A stretch of DNA of 64,000 nt from Herbaspirillum aquaticum (GCF_002213425.1 NZ_NJGV01000018.1:94846-158845), one strand, 5' to 3'; shown: positions 54,405 to 63,201, counted from the stretch's first letter. Notes: a model not told the origin generated them from the letters alone. Numbers and translations: made by a program.

Positions 54405-54641
54405 AAACCCAGCAGCCATGCGGGTTTCCATAAGATGGTCTGTTTCCCAGTACTACAGTGTTCGCTGTAGTACATCAGTTAGGTTAGGTCCGTGGATTTC
54501 CTTTGATTTCCACGACCAAACTGCCTGCAATATCCCCCCTTCCAAAAGCTTCAAATATAATTTGCGTGGCCAATTTGGTACACGTAGACTGCTGGTCTGG
54601 TGCTTGCCTGTAAGCATCTAAATTTACAAAAATAACAATAA
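54405..54641. other. Post-tRNA region with inverted repeats
   Basis: AAACCC (54405-54410) / GGGTTT (54422-54427) may terminate the tRNA. A perfect 9-base inverted repeat GTACTACAG (54450-54458) / CTGTAGTAC (54465-54473) and CGTGGA (54491-54496) / TCCACG (54509-54514) follow. These could be recombinase or directionality-factor binding sites. No gene seen. Confidence 0.5.
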
Positions 54642-56054
54642 ATGACCAGCATCAAAACTACCGTAGCCCAAACTGCGTCCAGCAGTTCGACTTCCGCCTC
54701 AACCAAGGCGTCCCGCACAGTACCAATCCCCGAATCACTGCATCACGTACCCGGTTATCCCGAAAAACTAAAAATCTACCGGATCGCGGCAAGCCGGTTC
54801 TGGCAAATCCGGCTGTACGACGAACACGCGAAAAAGACCATCAAACGCAGCTCACAGTCGGAACATAAAACCGAGGCCTTTAAGGCCGCAAAAGCGCTGT
54901 ATGAACAAGTCGTCTTCCAGCGCCTAATCGGGGCAAGCACATCGGCCAAGAGCCGGTTCGACGTTTGCGCAAAAGCCATGATGGAACTGCAACAATCGCG
55001 GGTCGTTCGCAAAGAGATCTCCTTGAATGCCCATCAGAACGACCAGTACTTTCTCGATGCAACCATTCTGCCGCGCTTTCGCACGCTGGACGTTGCTGAC
55101 GTGACATTCGACGAGCTAGAGCAATTCGTGGCGAAACTCGGAGAAACGCTATCGGGGTCATCGATTCTGCGGTATCTGGGTCTCGTGCGTAAGGTCCTGG
55201 AATATGCGCGCAATCGACACCTGCTGCAGGCACTACCCCAGTTCCCAAAGGTCCAAAAACAGGACCAGCCGCGCGGATGGTTCCGCCCGTCCGAGTACAG
55301 TGCGCTTCTCGCCCGAGCAAAACAGCTCGTGGGCCAAGTCGTCGAATTGCAACCTGCAACCGACGCAGCAACCGGCAAGAAACAGGAGGTTCGGCGCGTA
55401 ACGATCACCAGCGACTTGCCCAACATGATCGCGTTCATGGTTAACGGCTTCATCCGCCCCACTGACTTGAAGAACATGCGCCACAAGCACATCGAGATCA
55501 TCCGTGGCGATCACACGTTTTTGCGGCTGACGCTGCCCGAGAGCAAGAAGCACGACAAGCCGATCGTTACCCTCGAAAAAGCCGTGGCCATTTACGAGGA
55601 AATTCAGACCGAGAATGCGAAAAGGGAACTTGCCGCCTCAGACGACTATGTATTCATGCCGACCTATACCAACCGGGCAACGGCATTGCGCAAGCTCCAA
55701 CAGCAGTTCAACTATGTGCTGCAAGACCTGAACTTCAAGAAAGGCGCGCTCGACGAAGACCGCACGATCTACAGCCTCCGCCACACCTGCATCATGTTCC
55801 GCTTGCTCGACGGCGACAACATCGACCTGCTGACGCTAGCTCGTAATGCCAGAACTTCCGTCGAGATGATCGAGCGTTTCTATGCCAGCCAGCTTACTGG
55901 CGAGATGAACATCGATTCGTTGCAGTCGGTGCGTACCCAGAAAGGTCTGCAGCTTTCCAAGTCGCTGGATGCCGGCATACCGCTCAAAGTCCAGTCCGGA
56001 ATTGTTTCCCTAGACTTGCCAGCTCCCTCCCCTGCTCAGCTTGACCTGAACTGA
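54642..56054 (+). CDS. Tyrosine recombinase / phage-type integrase
   Basis: 470 residues. Core-binding region about 105-205; catalytic region with Arg272 in NGFIRPTDLKNMRHKH, Lys in LPESKKHDKPIVTLEKA, Arg380-His381 in TIYSLRHTCIMFR, and Tyr414 in MIERFYAS. The usual second His before the Tyr (LGH) is replaced in LARNARTSVEM, and the first position of HxxR is Tyr. This pattern fits a divergent integrase family. An N-terminal Ser/Thr-rich 30-residue stretch precedes the arm-binding part. No clear ribosome site. It probably integrates the island at tRNA-Pro. Confidence 0.9.
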   Translation: MTSIKTTVAQTASSSSTSASTKASRTVPIPESLHHVPGYPEKLKIYRIAASRFWQIRLYDEHAKKTIKRSSQSEHKTEAFKAAKALYEQVVFQRLIGASTSAKSRFDVCAKAMMELQQSRVVRKEISLNAHQNDQYFLDATILPRFRTLDVADVTFDELEQFVAKLGETLSGSSILRYLGLVRKVLEYARNRHLLQALPQFPKVQKQDQPRGWFRPSEYSALLARAKQLVGQVVELQPATDAATGKKQEVRRVTITSDLPNMIAFMVNGFIRPTDLKNMRHKHIEIIRGDHTFLRLTLPESKKHDKPIVTLEKAVAIYEEIQTENAKRELAASDDYVFMPTYTNRATALRKLQQQFNYVLQDLNFKKGALDEDRTIYSLRHTCIMFRLLDGDNIDLLTLARNARTSVEMIERFYASQLTGEMNIDSLQSVRTQKGLQLSKSLDAGIPLKVQSGIVSLDLPAPSPAQLDLN

Positions 56055-56355
56055 GCCCCTCAAAACATCGGAGTATGCCACTCGAGCCAGAGATTTTACG
56101 AGGCTCGAAATAGAATGCTCCGATCGTCATACCATGTCAGGCGTCTCTTGAAGAGACGCTTGAAGGACAACCAAGCCATTTGCCCCCCTTCAAAGCAACC
56201 TACATAAACGTTGGTTCGATGCCGGCCTTGCCCAGAATAACCTATCGTCGAAGAGCCGCTAAAAACTTATTTCTGTGCCATTAACTGACGCTTGGCAGGT
56301 TGCCAAAATCAAATAATGCCTAGGGTGATCGATCATCTATCTTAAAATTACCCCT
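56055..56355. other. Structured region upstream of the R-M operon
   Basis: 301 bases with no gene. Nested arms ATCGGAG (56067-56073) / CTCCGAT (56118-56124) enclose CGAGCC (56083-56088) / GGCTCG (56102-56107). A 19-base palindrome GCGTCTCTT-G-AAGAGACGC is at 56141-56159, and TTGGCA / TGCCAA flank 56292-56306. TAAAAT at 56343-56348 sits only 7 bases before the next ATG. Confidence 0.6.
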
Positions 56356-57012
56356 ATGAGCCTAGTAAAGTCAAAAAAGCGCGTTGCAGATCACGGAGAG
56401 GTTTTCACGCCAGCATGGATGGTGGAAGCCATGCTAGATCTTGTCAAAGAGGAAACTGAACGCATTGACTCCCGGTTTCTGGAGCCAGCATGCGGGAGCG
56501 GTAATTTCATTGTTCGGATACTACAACGCAAGCTTGCTGCCGTGGAAGTTAAGTATGGCAAGTCTGATTTCGAGCGCCGGCATTATGCGTTACTTGCACT
56601 AATGTGCATTTATGGTATCGAATTATTGACAGACAACATCGCAGAGTGCCGTTCTAACGTGTTGGAAGTTTTTACCGAATACCTCAATCTTGATGACAAG
56701 AACGAGCTGTATCAAGCAGCATCGTATGTGCTGTCGCAGAACCTTGTGCACGGTGACGCGCTGACTATGCGTACCAAGGACGGTCAACCGATCACCTTCG
56801 CCGAATGGGGTTACCTCGGCAAAGGCAAGTACCAACGGCGCGACTTCCGATTCGATGCTCTCACAGGCTCGTCTGCCTTCAGCGCAGAGGACTCTCTTTT
56901 TGCCCATTTGGGCAAACACGAAATTTTCTTACCTTTAAAAACCTACCCATCGATGACGGTGCGCGAACTTGCAGCAACCGCACAGGTTGGAGGTCCCATG
57001 GAGGCATCATGA
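56356..57012 (+). CDS. Short N6-adenine-type DNA methyltransferase subunit (no NPPY)
   Basis: 218 residues. GEVFTPAWMVEAMLDLV (14-30) and motif I FLEPACGSGNFIVRIL (41-56) are typical of gamma-class N6-adenine methylases; IYGIELLTDNIAECR matches the motif II/III region. The sequence then reads GDALTMRTKDGQPITFAEW and ends without an NPPY catalytic motif. The next gene has NPPY, so the two may form one split or heteromeric enzyme. A -10-like TAAAAT 7 bases before ATG and no ribosome site suggest a leaderless message. It overlaps the next gene by ATGA. Confidence 0.8.
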   Translation: MSLVKSKKRVADHGEVFTPAWMVEAMLDLVKEETERIDSRFLEPACGSGNFIVRILQRKLAAVEVKYGKSDFERRHYALLALMCIYGIELLTDNIAECRSNVLEVFTEYLNLDDKNELYQAASYVLSQNLVHGDALTMRTKDGQPITFAEWGYLGKGKYQRRDFRFDALTGSSAFSAEDSLFAHLGKHEIFLPLKTYPSMTVRELAATAQVGGPMEAS

Positions 57013-58628
57013 GCGCTCAAGCCAGTTTCACACTGCGAGGACGCAACCCGGATGTCCTGACCTGCATCGCAAATCTTTCGAACGACGAAGTCTTCACTCC
57101 GCCCGAACTTGCTAATCGCATGCTCGATATGCTGGCCGAGACATGGGCTGCTGATAACGGCGGCGCAAATATATGGGCGGACAAGAGGGTCAGGTTCTTG
57201 GACCCGTGCACAAAATCGGGTGTGTTCCTACGCGAAATTACTAGCCGCCTCACTGTGGGGCTTGCGCAAGAGATCCCGGACCTCCGCGAGCGCGTAAACC
57301 ATATTCTGACCATGCAAGTTTTCGGCATCGGTATTACACGCCTGACCAGCCTACTTGCACGGCGCAGCGTGTATTGCTCCAAGGATGCCGACGGTCAGCA
57401 CTCCATTGCCACAGGCTTTACCAGCGATGCAGGGAATATCTGGTTCGAGCGCACCGAGCATACTTGGGTCAATCGTAAATGCATATTTTGTGGTGCCAGC
57501 CAGATAACCCTGGACCGTGGTCAAGACCTAGAAACCCATGCTTATGCGTTCATTCATACAGACGACATCAAGGCCCGGGTGGCCGAGCTCTTTGGAGATG
57601 ACATGCAGTTCGATGTAATTATTGGAAATCCCCCATACCAGCTAGGTGACGGCGGCGGCGGCGGCGGTGCCTCTGCTACGCCAATTTATAACCTATTTGT
57701 CGAGGCGGCACTATCACTAGAGCCGAGATATACCGTAATGATTACCCCATCCCGGTGGTTTTCTGGCGGTAAGGGCCTAGATGACTTTCGTGACCGAATG
57801 CTTCGTGACCACCGCTTCGTTAAGCTTGTTGATTTCCCGCAGTTATACGACGTATTTCCAGGCGTGAAAATTCGGGGTGGCATTTCGTATTGGTTATGGG
57901 GACGAGAACACAATGGCGGTTGCGAAGTCGTCACGATGATCGGTAATGAAAGAGTCGGTGAGCCCGTCGTACGACAGCTCGATGCTTACGATGTTTTTGT
58001 GCGGCGCAATGAAGCTGTTCGTATCCTCGATAAAGTTGTGTCTTTTCACATTAATGGGCGAGGAGAAGGTAATCTCGGGGATCAGGTTTCCCCGAGACGC
58101 CCTTTCGGTCTGACAAATCAACGTGGCAAGCCCACAAAAAAAGGACTCAAAGAACCAGTTCTGCTATATGGCAATCAGAACACGTCCTACGTTGAGAGAT
58201 CAATCATAACTAGCAACCCTGAGTGGGTTGATCAATGGAAGGTCCTTTTGGTTAAGGCCCATGGAACAAGTGGACGTGACGACGTTAGTATTCTTGGCGA
58301 ACCCATAGTAGCGGGGCCCGGAACAGCATGCACTGAGACCTATTTGGTAATTGGCGTGTGCGGGTCTGAGTCTGAAGCGCAAAACCTTGCTGCATACATG
58401 CGAACAAGGTTTGTGAGATTTCTCGTGTCGCTTCGGAAAATTACGCAAAACATTACACGCGCCTCTTATCGATTTGTGCCGAAACTTCCAATGAATCGTC
58501 TGTGGTCTGACGAAGATTTGTACGCACGATATGGAATTACAAAGGATGAGGTTGCATTCATCGAGTCACTTATAGCAGACCGCCCAAGTAATGAGGGCGG
58601 CGAATCTGAAGAGCACGACGATGAATAA
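57009..58628 (+). CDS. Eco57I-type DNA methyltransferase with NPPY motif
   Basis: 539 residues from ATG 57009 (ATGA overlap with the preceding stop). EVFTPPELANRMLDML (27-42), motif I variant RFLDPCTKSGVFLREI (62-77) and catalytic motif IV FDVIIGNPPYQL (201-212) identify an N6-adenine methylase of the Eco57I class. An insertion with CIFC (158-161) lies between them. A GDGGGGGGAS loop after NPPY is encoded by five GGC and one GGT codon (57651-57668). The C-terminal half (target-recognition part) is less conserved; TSGRDDVSILGEPIVAGPGT may belong to it. It overlaps the helicase gene by 8 bases. Confidence 0.88.
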   Translation: MSAQASFTLRGRNPDVLTCIANLSNDEVFTPPELANRMLDMLAETWAADNGGANIWADKRVRFLDPCTKSGVFLREITSRLTVGLAQEIPDLRERVNHILTMQVFGIGITRLTSLLARRSVYCSKDADGQHSIATGFTSDAGNIWFERTEHTWVNRKCIFCGASQITLDRGQDLETHAYAFIHTDDIKARVAELFGDDMQFDVIIGNPPYQLGDGGGGGGASATPIYNLFVEAALSLEPRYTVMITPSRWFSGGKGLDDFRDRMLRDHRFVKLVDFPQLYDVFPGVKIRGGISYWLWGREHNGGCEVVTMIGNERVGEPVVRQLDAYDVFVRRNEAVRILDKVVSFHINGRGEGNLGDQVSPRRPFGLTNQRGKPTKKGLKEPVLLYGNQNTSYVERSIITSNPEWVDQWKVLLVKAHGTSGRDDVSILGEPIVAGPGTACTETYLVIGVCGSESEAQNLAAYMRTRFVRFLVSLRKITQNITRASYRFVPKLPMNRLWSDEDLYARYGITKDEVAFIESLIADRPSNEGGESEEHDDE

Positions 58629-61161
58629 ACCCGCTATCGAAGAAATCCTCGCCCCCAAACCAGATGCTCGGCCACGTATCTATGCCTATTCTATATCTGA
58701 TGCAGCTCACAAGAATTTGCTCAAGATAGGGCAGACTACACGTGATGTGAAACTACGTGTGGCCGAGCAGCTCAAGACAGCCGCTATCAAAAACTACACC
58801 ATCGAACTGGCCGAACTTGCCGAGCGCGGAGATGGTTCTATCTTTACTGACCACGAGGTGCGTGCGACGCTAGTAAGAAAAGGCTTTGAGAATACCGAGC
58901 TGGAATGGGTACGTTGCTCCGTAGCGGATTTAAAAACGGTGCTCGCCGAGCTGCGTACGGGTCAGCGTTTCAGCGGCACGCATCATGAATCTTTTGGCAT
59001 GCGCGAGGAGCAGGCAGAGGCGGTAAACAAGACGTTTGAGTACTATCAGTCGATTTGGTCCGAGGACAGGAATGCCGCGCCGCGCTTTCTATGGAATGCC
59101 AAAATGCGATTTGGCAAGACCTTCACGACTTATCAGTTAGCGAAGAAGCTCAATGCTAAGCGCGTGTTGGTAGTGACTTTCAAACCAGCTGTCGAGGACG
59201 CATGGCAGACGGACCTAGAAAATCATCGGGACTTTGATGGTTGGCAATATCTATCGCGCTCGTCAGGAAGCGACCCGACACAAATCGACCGCAACCGGCC
59301 GGTGGTGTATTTCGGTTCGTTTCAAGACCTACTTGGGCGCGATGCAGCAGGAAACATCAAACCGAGGAATGAGTGGCTGCACACAGTAAATTGGGATTTG
59401 GTGGTTTTCGATGAATACCACTTCGGTGCGTGGCGTGAAACAGCCAAGGAATTGTTTGAGGGCGAGGAAGAGGAAATCAGCAGAGCGGAGGCACGACTTG
59501 AAGACGCTAAGGGTCTGAAGGAAAGAATCGCCGACTTGCAAGAGCCCCTGGAGAAGGAAACAGAGTTCTTACCCATTACCACCAGGGCGTATTTATACCT
59601 TTCGGGCACGCCGTTCAAGGCGCTGGCTACAGGCGAGTTCATTGAGGAGCAAATCTTCAACTGGACTTACACCGACGAGCAGCGTGCGAAGGCGACGTTT
59701 GCAGCCAAACATCCCGGTAAACGCAATCCCTATGGTGCCTTGCCACAGATGCGTCTGCTGACCTATCAAATGCCGGACGAGCTACTCGCGGTTGCCAGCG
59801 GCGGCGAATTTGACGAATTCGACCTCAATGCGTTTTTTGAGGCATCAGGCTCGGGCGAGTCCGCGCAGTTCAAGCACAAGAGCGATGTGCAGAAATGGCT
59901 GGACATTATTCGGGGAGGGTACACATCCCATTCGGCCGAACTGCTGAAAGCAGGCACGCGGCCGCCGTTTCCTTATTCGGATGTGCGCTTACTACCTTAC
60001 CTGCAGCATTCGTTCTGGTTTCTCCCAAATGTAGCTGCCTGCTACGCAATGGGAAATCTACTGGCCGAGCGGCATAACACCTTCTGGCACGACTATCGGG
60101 TCATCGTTGCTGCCGGGACTGCGGCAGGCATTGGTCTAGATGCGCTGCCGCCGATACGCAAAGCCATTGGTAGCGGGTTCGAGAGCAAGACTATAACCCT
60201 GTCTTGCGGCAAGCTCACCACGGGTGTAACGGTTCCGCAGTGGTCGTCTATCCTAATGCTACGCAATCTAAAGTCGCCAGAGACCTATTTTCAGGCAGCA
60301 TTCCGCGTTCAGTCTCCATGGTCCATCAAGAATCCTAACGGCGACAACCCGAACGAGGAGGAGATTCTCAAGCCGGTGTGTTTCGTGTTTGACTTTGCAC
60401 CCACTCGGGCATTGCGGCAGCTCTCCGATTACGGGATCGGTCTATCACCCAACGAGTCCGACGCGGAAAATGCGGTGAAGGATTTAGTCGCTTTCCTGCC
60501 AGTATTGGCTTACGACGGCGCAAATATGACACAAATCGATGCTGGCGGTATTCTAGACATAGCAATGGCGGGGACATCTGCAACGCTATTGGCCCGTAAA
60601 TGGGAGAGTGCGCTACTTGTCAACGTGGACAACGACACCCTGCGTCGCATCCTCGACAATCCTGATGCGATGGCGGCGGTGGAGCGCATCGAAGGCTGGC
60701 GCACGTTAGGTGACAACATCATCGAGACCATCATCAATAAAAGCGATAGGGTCAAAGATCTCAAGAACAAAGCCAAGCAGGAAAAACTATCAGCAAAGGA
60801 GAAGAACGAGCTGACAGAGGAGGAAAAGGAATATAAGTCCAAACGCAAGCTGGTGCAGGAAAAATTAATCAAATTCGCGACGCGCATCCCAGCGTTCATG
60901 TACCTGACCGACTTCCGTGAGAACACCTTACAGGATGTCATTACAAAATTGGAGCCGGAGCTATTTCTTACAGTAACCGGACTGACGGTGCAGGACTTTC
61001 ACCTTCTCGTGCGACTTAAGGTATTCAATACTGAGCAGATGAACCAAGCGGTGTTTGCATTTCGACGTTATGAAGACGCCTCACTACGTTATACAGGCAT
61101 CGAAAGTCATGATGGCCTGAACCATTATGGGCTTTATGACACTGTTGTGGCAAAAGAATGA
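58621..61161 (+). CDS. GIY-YIG (T5orf172) nuclease fused to DExH helicase
   Basis: 846 residues from ATG 58621. N-terminal T5orf172-like GIY-YIG domain: RIYAYSISDAAHKNLLKIGQ (19-38), Arg46/47 region RVAEQLK and an EVRATLVRKGFENTELEWV segment with the family's Glu and EW. Superfamily 2 helicase follows: Walker A-like AKMRFGKT (160-167), WDLVVFDEYHFG with DEYH at 264-267, motif III SGTP (328-331) and QAAFRVQ (motif VI). A charged coiled coil lies near 735-775. It is the presumed cutting/translocating subunit of a restriction system with the two methylase genes upstream. Confidence 0.88.
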   Translation: MNKPAIEEILAPKPDARPRIYAYSISDAAHKNLLKIGQTTRDVKLRVAEQLKTAAIKNYTIELAELAERGDGSIFTDHEVRATLVRKGFENTELEWVRCSVADLKTVLAELRTGQRFSGTHHESFGMREEQAEAVNKTFEYYQSIWSEDRNAAPRFLWNAKMRFGKTFTTYQLAKKLNAKRVLVVTFKPAVEDAWQTDLENHRDFDGWQYLSRSSGSDPTQIDRNRPVVYFGSFQDLLGRDAAGNIKPRNEWLHTVNWDLVVFDEYHFGAWRETAKELFEGEEEEISRAEARLEDAKGLKERIADLQEPLEKETEFLPITTRAYLYLSGTPFKALATGEFIEEQIFNWTYTDEQRAKATFAAKHPGKRNPYGALPQMRLLTYQMPDELLAVASGGEFDEFDLNAFFEASGSGESAQFKHKSDVQKWLDIIRGGYTSHSAELLKAGTRPPFPYSDVRLLPYLQHSFWFLPNVAACYAMGNLLAERHNTFWHDYRVIVAAGTAAGIGLDALPPIRKAIGSGFESKTITLSCGKLTTGVTVPQWSSILMLRNLKSPETYFQAAFRVQSPWSIKNPNGDNPNEEEILKPVCFVFDFAPTRALRQLSDYGIGLSPNESDAENAVKDLVAFLPVLAYDGANMTQIDAGGILDIAMAGTSATLLARKWESALLVNVDNDTLRRILDNPDAMAAVERIEGWRTLGDNIIETIINKSDRVKDLKNKAKQEKLSAKEKNELTEEEKEYKSKRKLVQEKLIKFATRIPAFMYLTDFRENTLQDVITKLEPELFLTVTGLTVQDFHLLVRLKVFNTEQMNQAVFAFRRYEDASLRYTGIESHDGLNHYGLYDTVVAKE

Positions 61162-61719
61162 AACGCCCCTATCCAAGGGCATCTTCAAGACCAGCCTTCT
61201 GCACCTCTCCTGACATCCGCGTAAACAGTCTAGCGTCCGCTATGGCCGAGCTTCTGCCCAGTTTGGCCAAGCTGGATGACAGCGCTCCGTGATTCGCTGC
61301 TGCTGTACTGCTCCACAAGACCTGAGTGAGGCGCAGTCAGCCTGTTATTGACGCAATTGGAATGTCGGCTTCAACCCATCGCGAGGCCGTTGGTTGCGAT
61401 CACCAATCTGTACGATTTTCAATGCAACGGTTTTTGCAATGTCCAAAACATAGGAGTTCGTCCACGCACCAACTTGCCGAAGTTTTGTTGACCAGAGTGC
61501 ATATACCGCACGCATCCCCGTAGGCGTGACGAGAGCGCCGCCATCCGATTTTCTATGGCATTTCTGTTCTCTACTTATTTAAGGCAAAAAGTCACGCCTA
61601 ATCGCCTCTCAACGACGTACTTGCACCATCTCAGTTTTTAGGAACAAAGTCACTCTTTACTTGCATACCGCCTCCCAGAGATTACCCTCTCGAAAACGGT
61701 TACTGGATCGGGGCACAAG
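61162..61719. other. Noncoding stretch after the R-M operon
   Basis: 558 bases without a supported gene; a 65-codon frame at 61326 has no ribosome site. A degenerate direct repeat is visible near 61584 and 61644 (AAAAGTCAC...TACTTGCA and CAAAGTCAC...TACTTGCA). Confidence 0.5.
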
Positions 61720-61956
61720 ATGAGCTACGCAGCTCCTTTTAGAGCAATAACAAAAACTGAATTAATTGCAAAGGTTATTGGCACAAATCGCACTGTGGAA
61801 TACAGGACAGGAAAAGCATGTCAAGTACAACGCAATCCGGCGCATCCTGGTATGTTTATTGTATGGTTTAGCATGACGAATGTTGCGCACGTACCTGCAG
61901 AACGACTCTCTGAGACCATTGAGTACACGGACGGCAGGCCAGAGGGCTGGCAATGA
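61720..61956 (+). CDS. Small hypothetical protein, coupled to the next gene
   Basis: 78 residues. MSYAAPFRAITKTELIAKVI begins; KACQVQRNPAHPGMFIVWFS and HVPAERLSETIEYTDGRPEG follow. It looks like a small beta-rich domain and I cannot name a family. Its stop overlaps the next start (ATGA at 61953-61956), which supports it being real. Island gene, AT-richer than the core genome. Confidence 0.6.
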   Translation: MSYAAPFRAITKTELIAKVIGTNRTVEYRTGKACQVQRNPAHPGMFIVWFSMTNVAHVPAERLSETIEYTDGRPEGWQ

Positions 61957-62222
61957 AGTTTGCGCTTGGTAAGCTCGTAATTACTACTGCCTGCAAAGCG
62001 CATATGGAAAGCATTGCAGAGCAGCCCTTAAAGTACCTGATGCGACACCTCAACTGCGACTGGGGCGAGTTAGAACCTGAAGACAAACAGGCAAACGAGC
62101 AAGCAATTAATTGCCCGATTCGTATCCTTTCACGCTACACGCTCCGGGACTGGTCAAGCATCTACATCATAACGGAGCATGACCGCAGTTACACGACGAT
62201 CATGCTCAGCGACGAGTACTAG
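61953..62222 (+). CDS. Small mobile-element-associated conserved protein
   Basis: 89 residues. MKFALGKLVITTACKAHMES, HLNCDWGELEPEDKQANEQA, RILSRYTLRDWSSIYIITEH and DRSYTTIMLSDEY. The G/CDWG..EDxxAN...RxxSxY...ITExDRSxTTxLxxEY pattern recurs, from my general knowledge, in small proteins of plasmids and integrative elements, usually annotated as hypothetical or plasmid-related. Coupled with the upstream gene by ATGA. Function unknown. Confidence 0.75.
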   Translation: MKFALGKLVITTACKAHMESIAEQPLKYLMRHLNCDWGELEPEDKQANEQAINCPIRILSRYTLRDWSSIYIITEHDRSYTTIMLSDEY

Positions 62223-62529
62223 CCGCAGAGACCGGCACATCAAATGAATCACAGGCATTCAAGAGTGCGACGAAGCTCTGTTTGAGCCCAATATACGCCT
62301 CCGAAAGCTTGCTAGATAAATCAAAGCGTCCCTCTAAGTGACGCATCTTTCACAACTAGCTTATCACTACAATCTACAAGCCGAGCCGTCACGCCTCGTT
62401 ACATCCAGAACGGCATTCAAGTATGCGAAATTGCACATACAGTGCCCGCTAAAAAGCGGACACTTCAATGCGCAAGCAGGGAACTACTAATCTACACTCG
62501 GAATTGAGATGTCTTGACTTCTTCCCGAT
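62223..62529. other. Gap between converging island genes
   Basis: 307 bases. An inverted repeat GTGCCCGCT (62442-62450) / AGCGGACAC (62455-62463) with loop AAAA, one mismatch, lies 3' of the AAA+ gene; no gene seen. Confidence 0.45.
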
Positions 62530-63201
62530 CTATCTTGCATTCACAACAAGTCCGTCCTGTTGCAATCGATACATTCCGACTACGGTCTCGAGATGTCTCA
62601 GATACTTGCGATTGTCTCGCAGGTGCGCAACGCTCTGTAGTGCTTTCAGCACAACCGGATCGCTTAATAGCAAGCCTTCTTGACCGAGAATCCATTTGGC
62701 TCGCCCAAGAAATTGCTCGGGGCTAGCGGGCAGCACTTCCAGGCATTCGCACCGAGAAGTCAACGAGCGCGGCAGTTTGTTAATTTCATTAGTACAAATA
62801 ATGACCATGGAGTCGCCTTGGATTTTGTCTAGCTCGGTCCAAAACACACTGCAATTTTCATCGTGAAAAGCGAACTCTTCGATTACCAAGTAATACCGCT
62901 GATCTTGGAGGTGAGCAAGGTTTCGACCATTCTGCATGCGATTGATCAGTTGATAGAGATTACCCTTGATTTCTTTCGCATGAATGACATCTACTGTCGT
63001 TTTCTTTCCCTCGATTGCCGCCGGCAAAAGATTGGCAATAGTGCTTTTCCCGGTGCCTTGCGTCCCCCAAAGAATGAGACTTCCGCTCTTGAAACCCTTC
63101 TCGTACATTTGCATCATTATCTTGACTTCCTCTGACCCGAAGACAATTTCGTTAAAAGCACGCGGTTTATATTTTTCAGTGAATGGTGTATGCGTTGTCA
63201 T
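62530..63201 (-). CDS. RFC/clamp-loader-like AAA+ ATPase
   Basis: 223 residues, ribosome site AGGA 9 bases before ATG 63201. FTEKYKPRAFNEIVFGSEEV at the N-terminus is the box II-like start of RFC small subunits. Walker A GTQGTGKST (46-54), Walker B YYLVIEEF (103-110, EE in place of DE), sensor 1 IICTNE (Asn138) and SRC at 149-151 (LPRSLTSRCECLEV) match clamp loaders. The C-terminal collar domain is nearly absent: the protein stops after a short helical lid. It may load a clamp or act as a small AAA switch for the island. It lies 66 bases downstream of an unknown gene on the same strand. Confidence 0.8.
   Translation of the reverse strand: MTTHTPFTEKYKPRAFNEIVFGSEEVKIMMQMYEKGFKSGSLILWGTQGTGKSTIANLLPAAIEGKKTTVDVIHAKEIKGNLYQLINRMQNGRNLAHLQDQRYYLVIEEFAFHDENCSVFWTELDKIQGDSMVIICTNEINKLPRSLTSRCECLEVLPASPEQFLGRAKWILGQEGLLLSDPVVLKALQSVAHLRDNRKYLRHLETVVGMYRLQQDGLVVNAR

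Noticed and set aside
57651..57668. GGC repeat in the methylase as a phase-variation switch
   Set aside because: Trinucleotide units change residue number but not frame, so it cannot switch the gene off.
62442..62463. Hairpin as an insertion-sequence end
   Set aside because: Only one copy with a mismatch, no transposase gene or second terminal repeat in the window.
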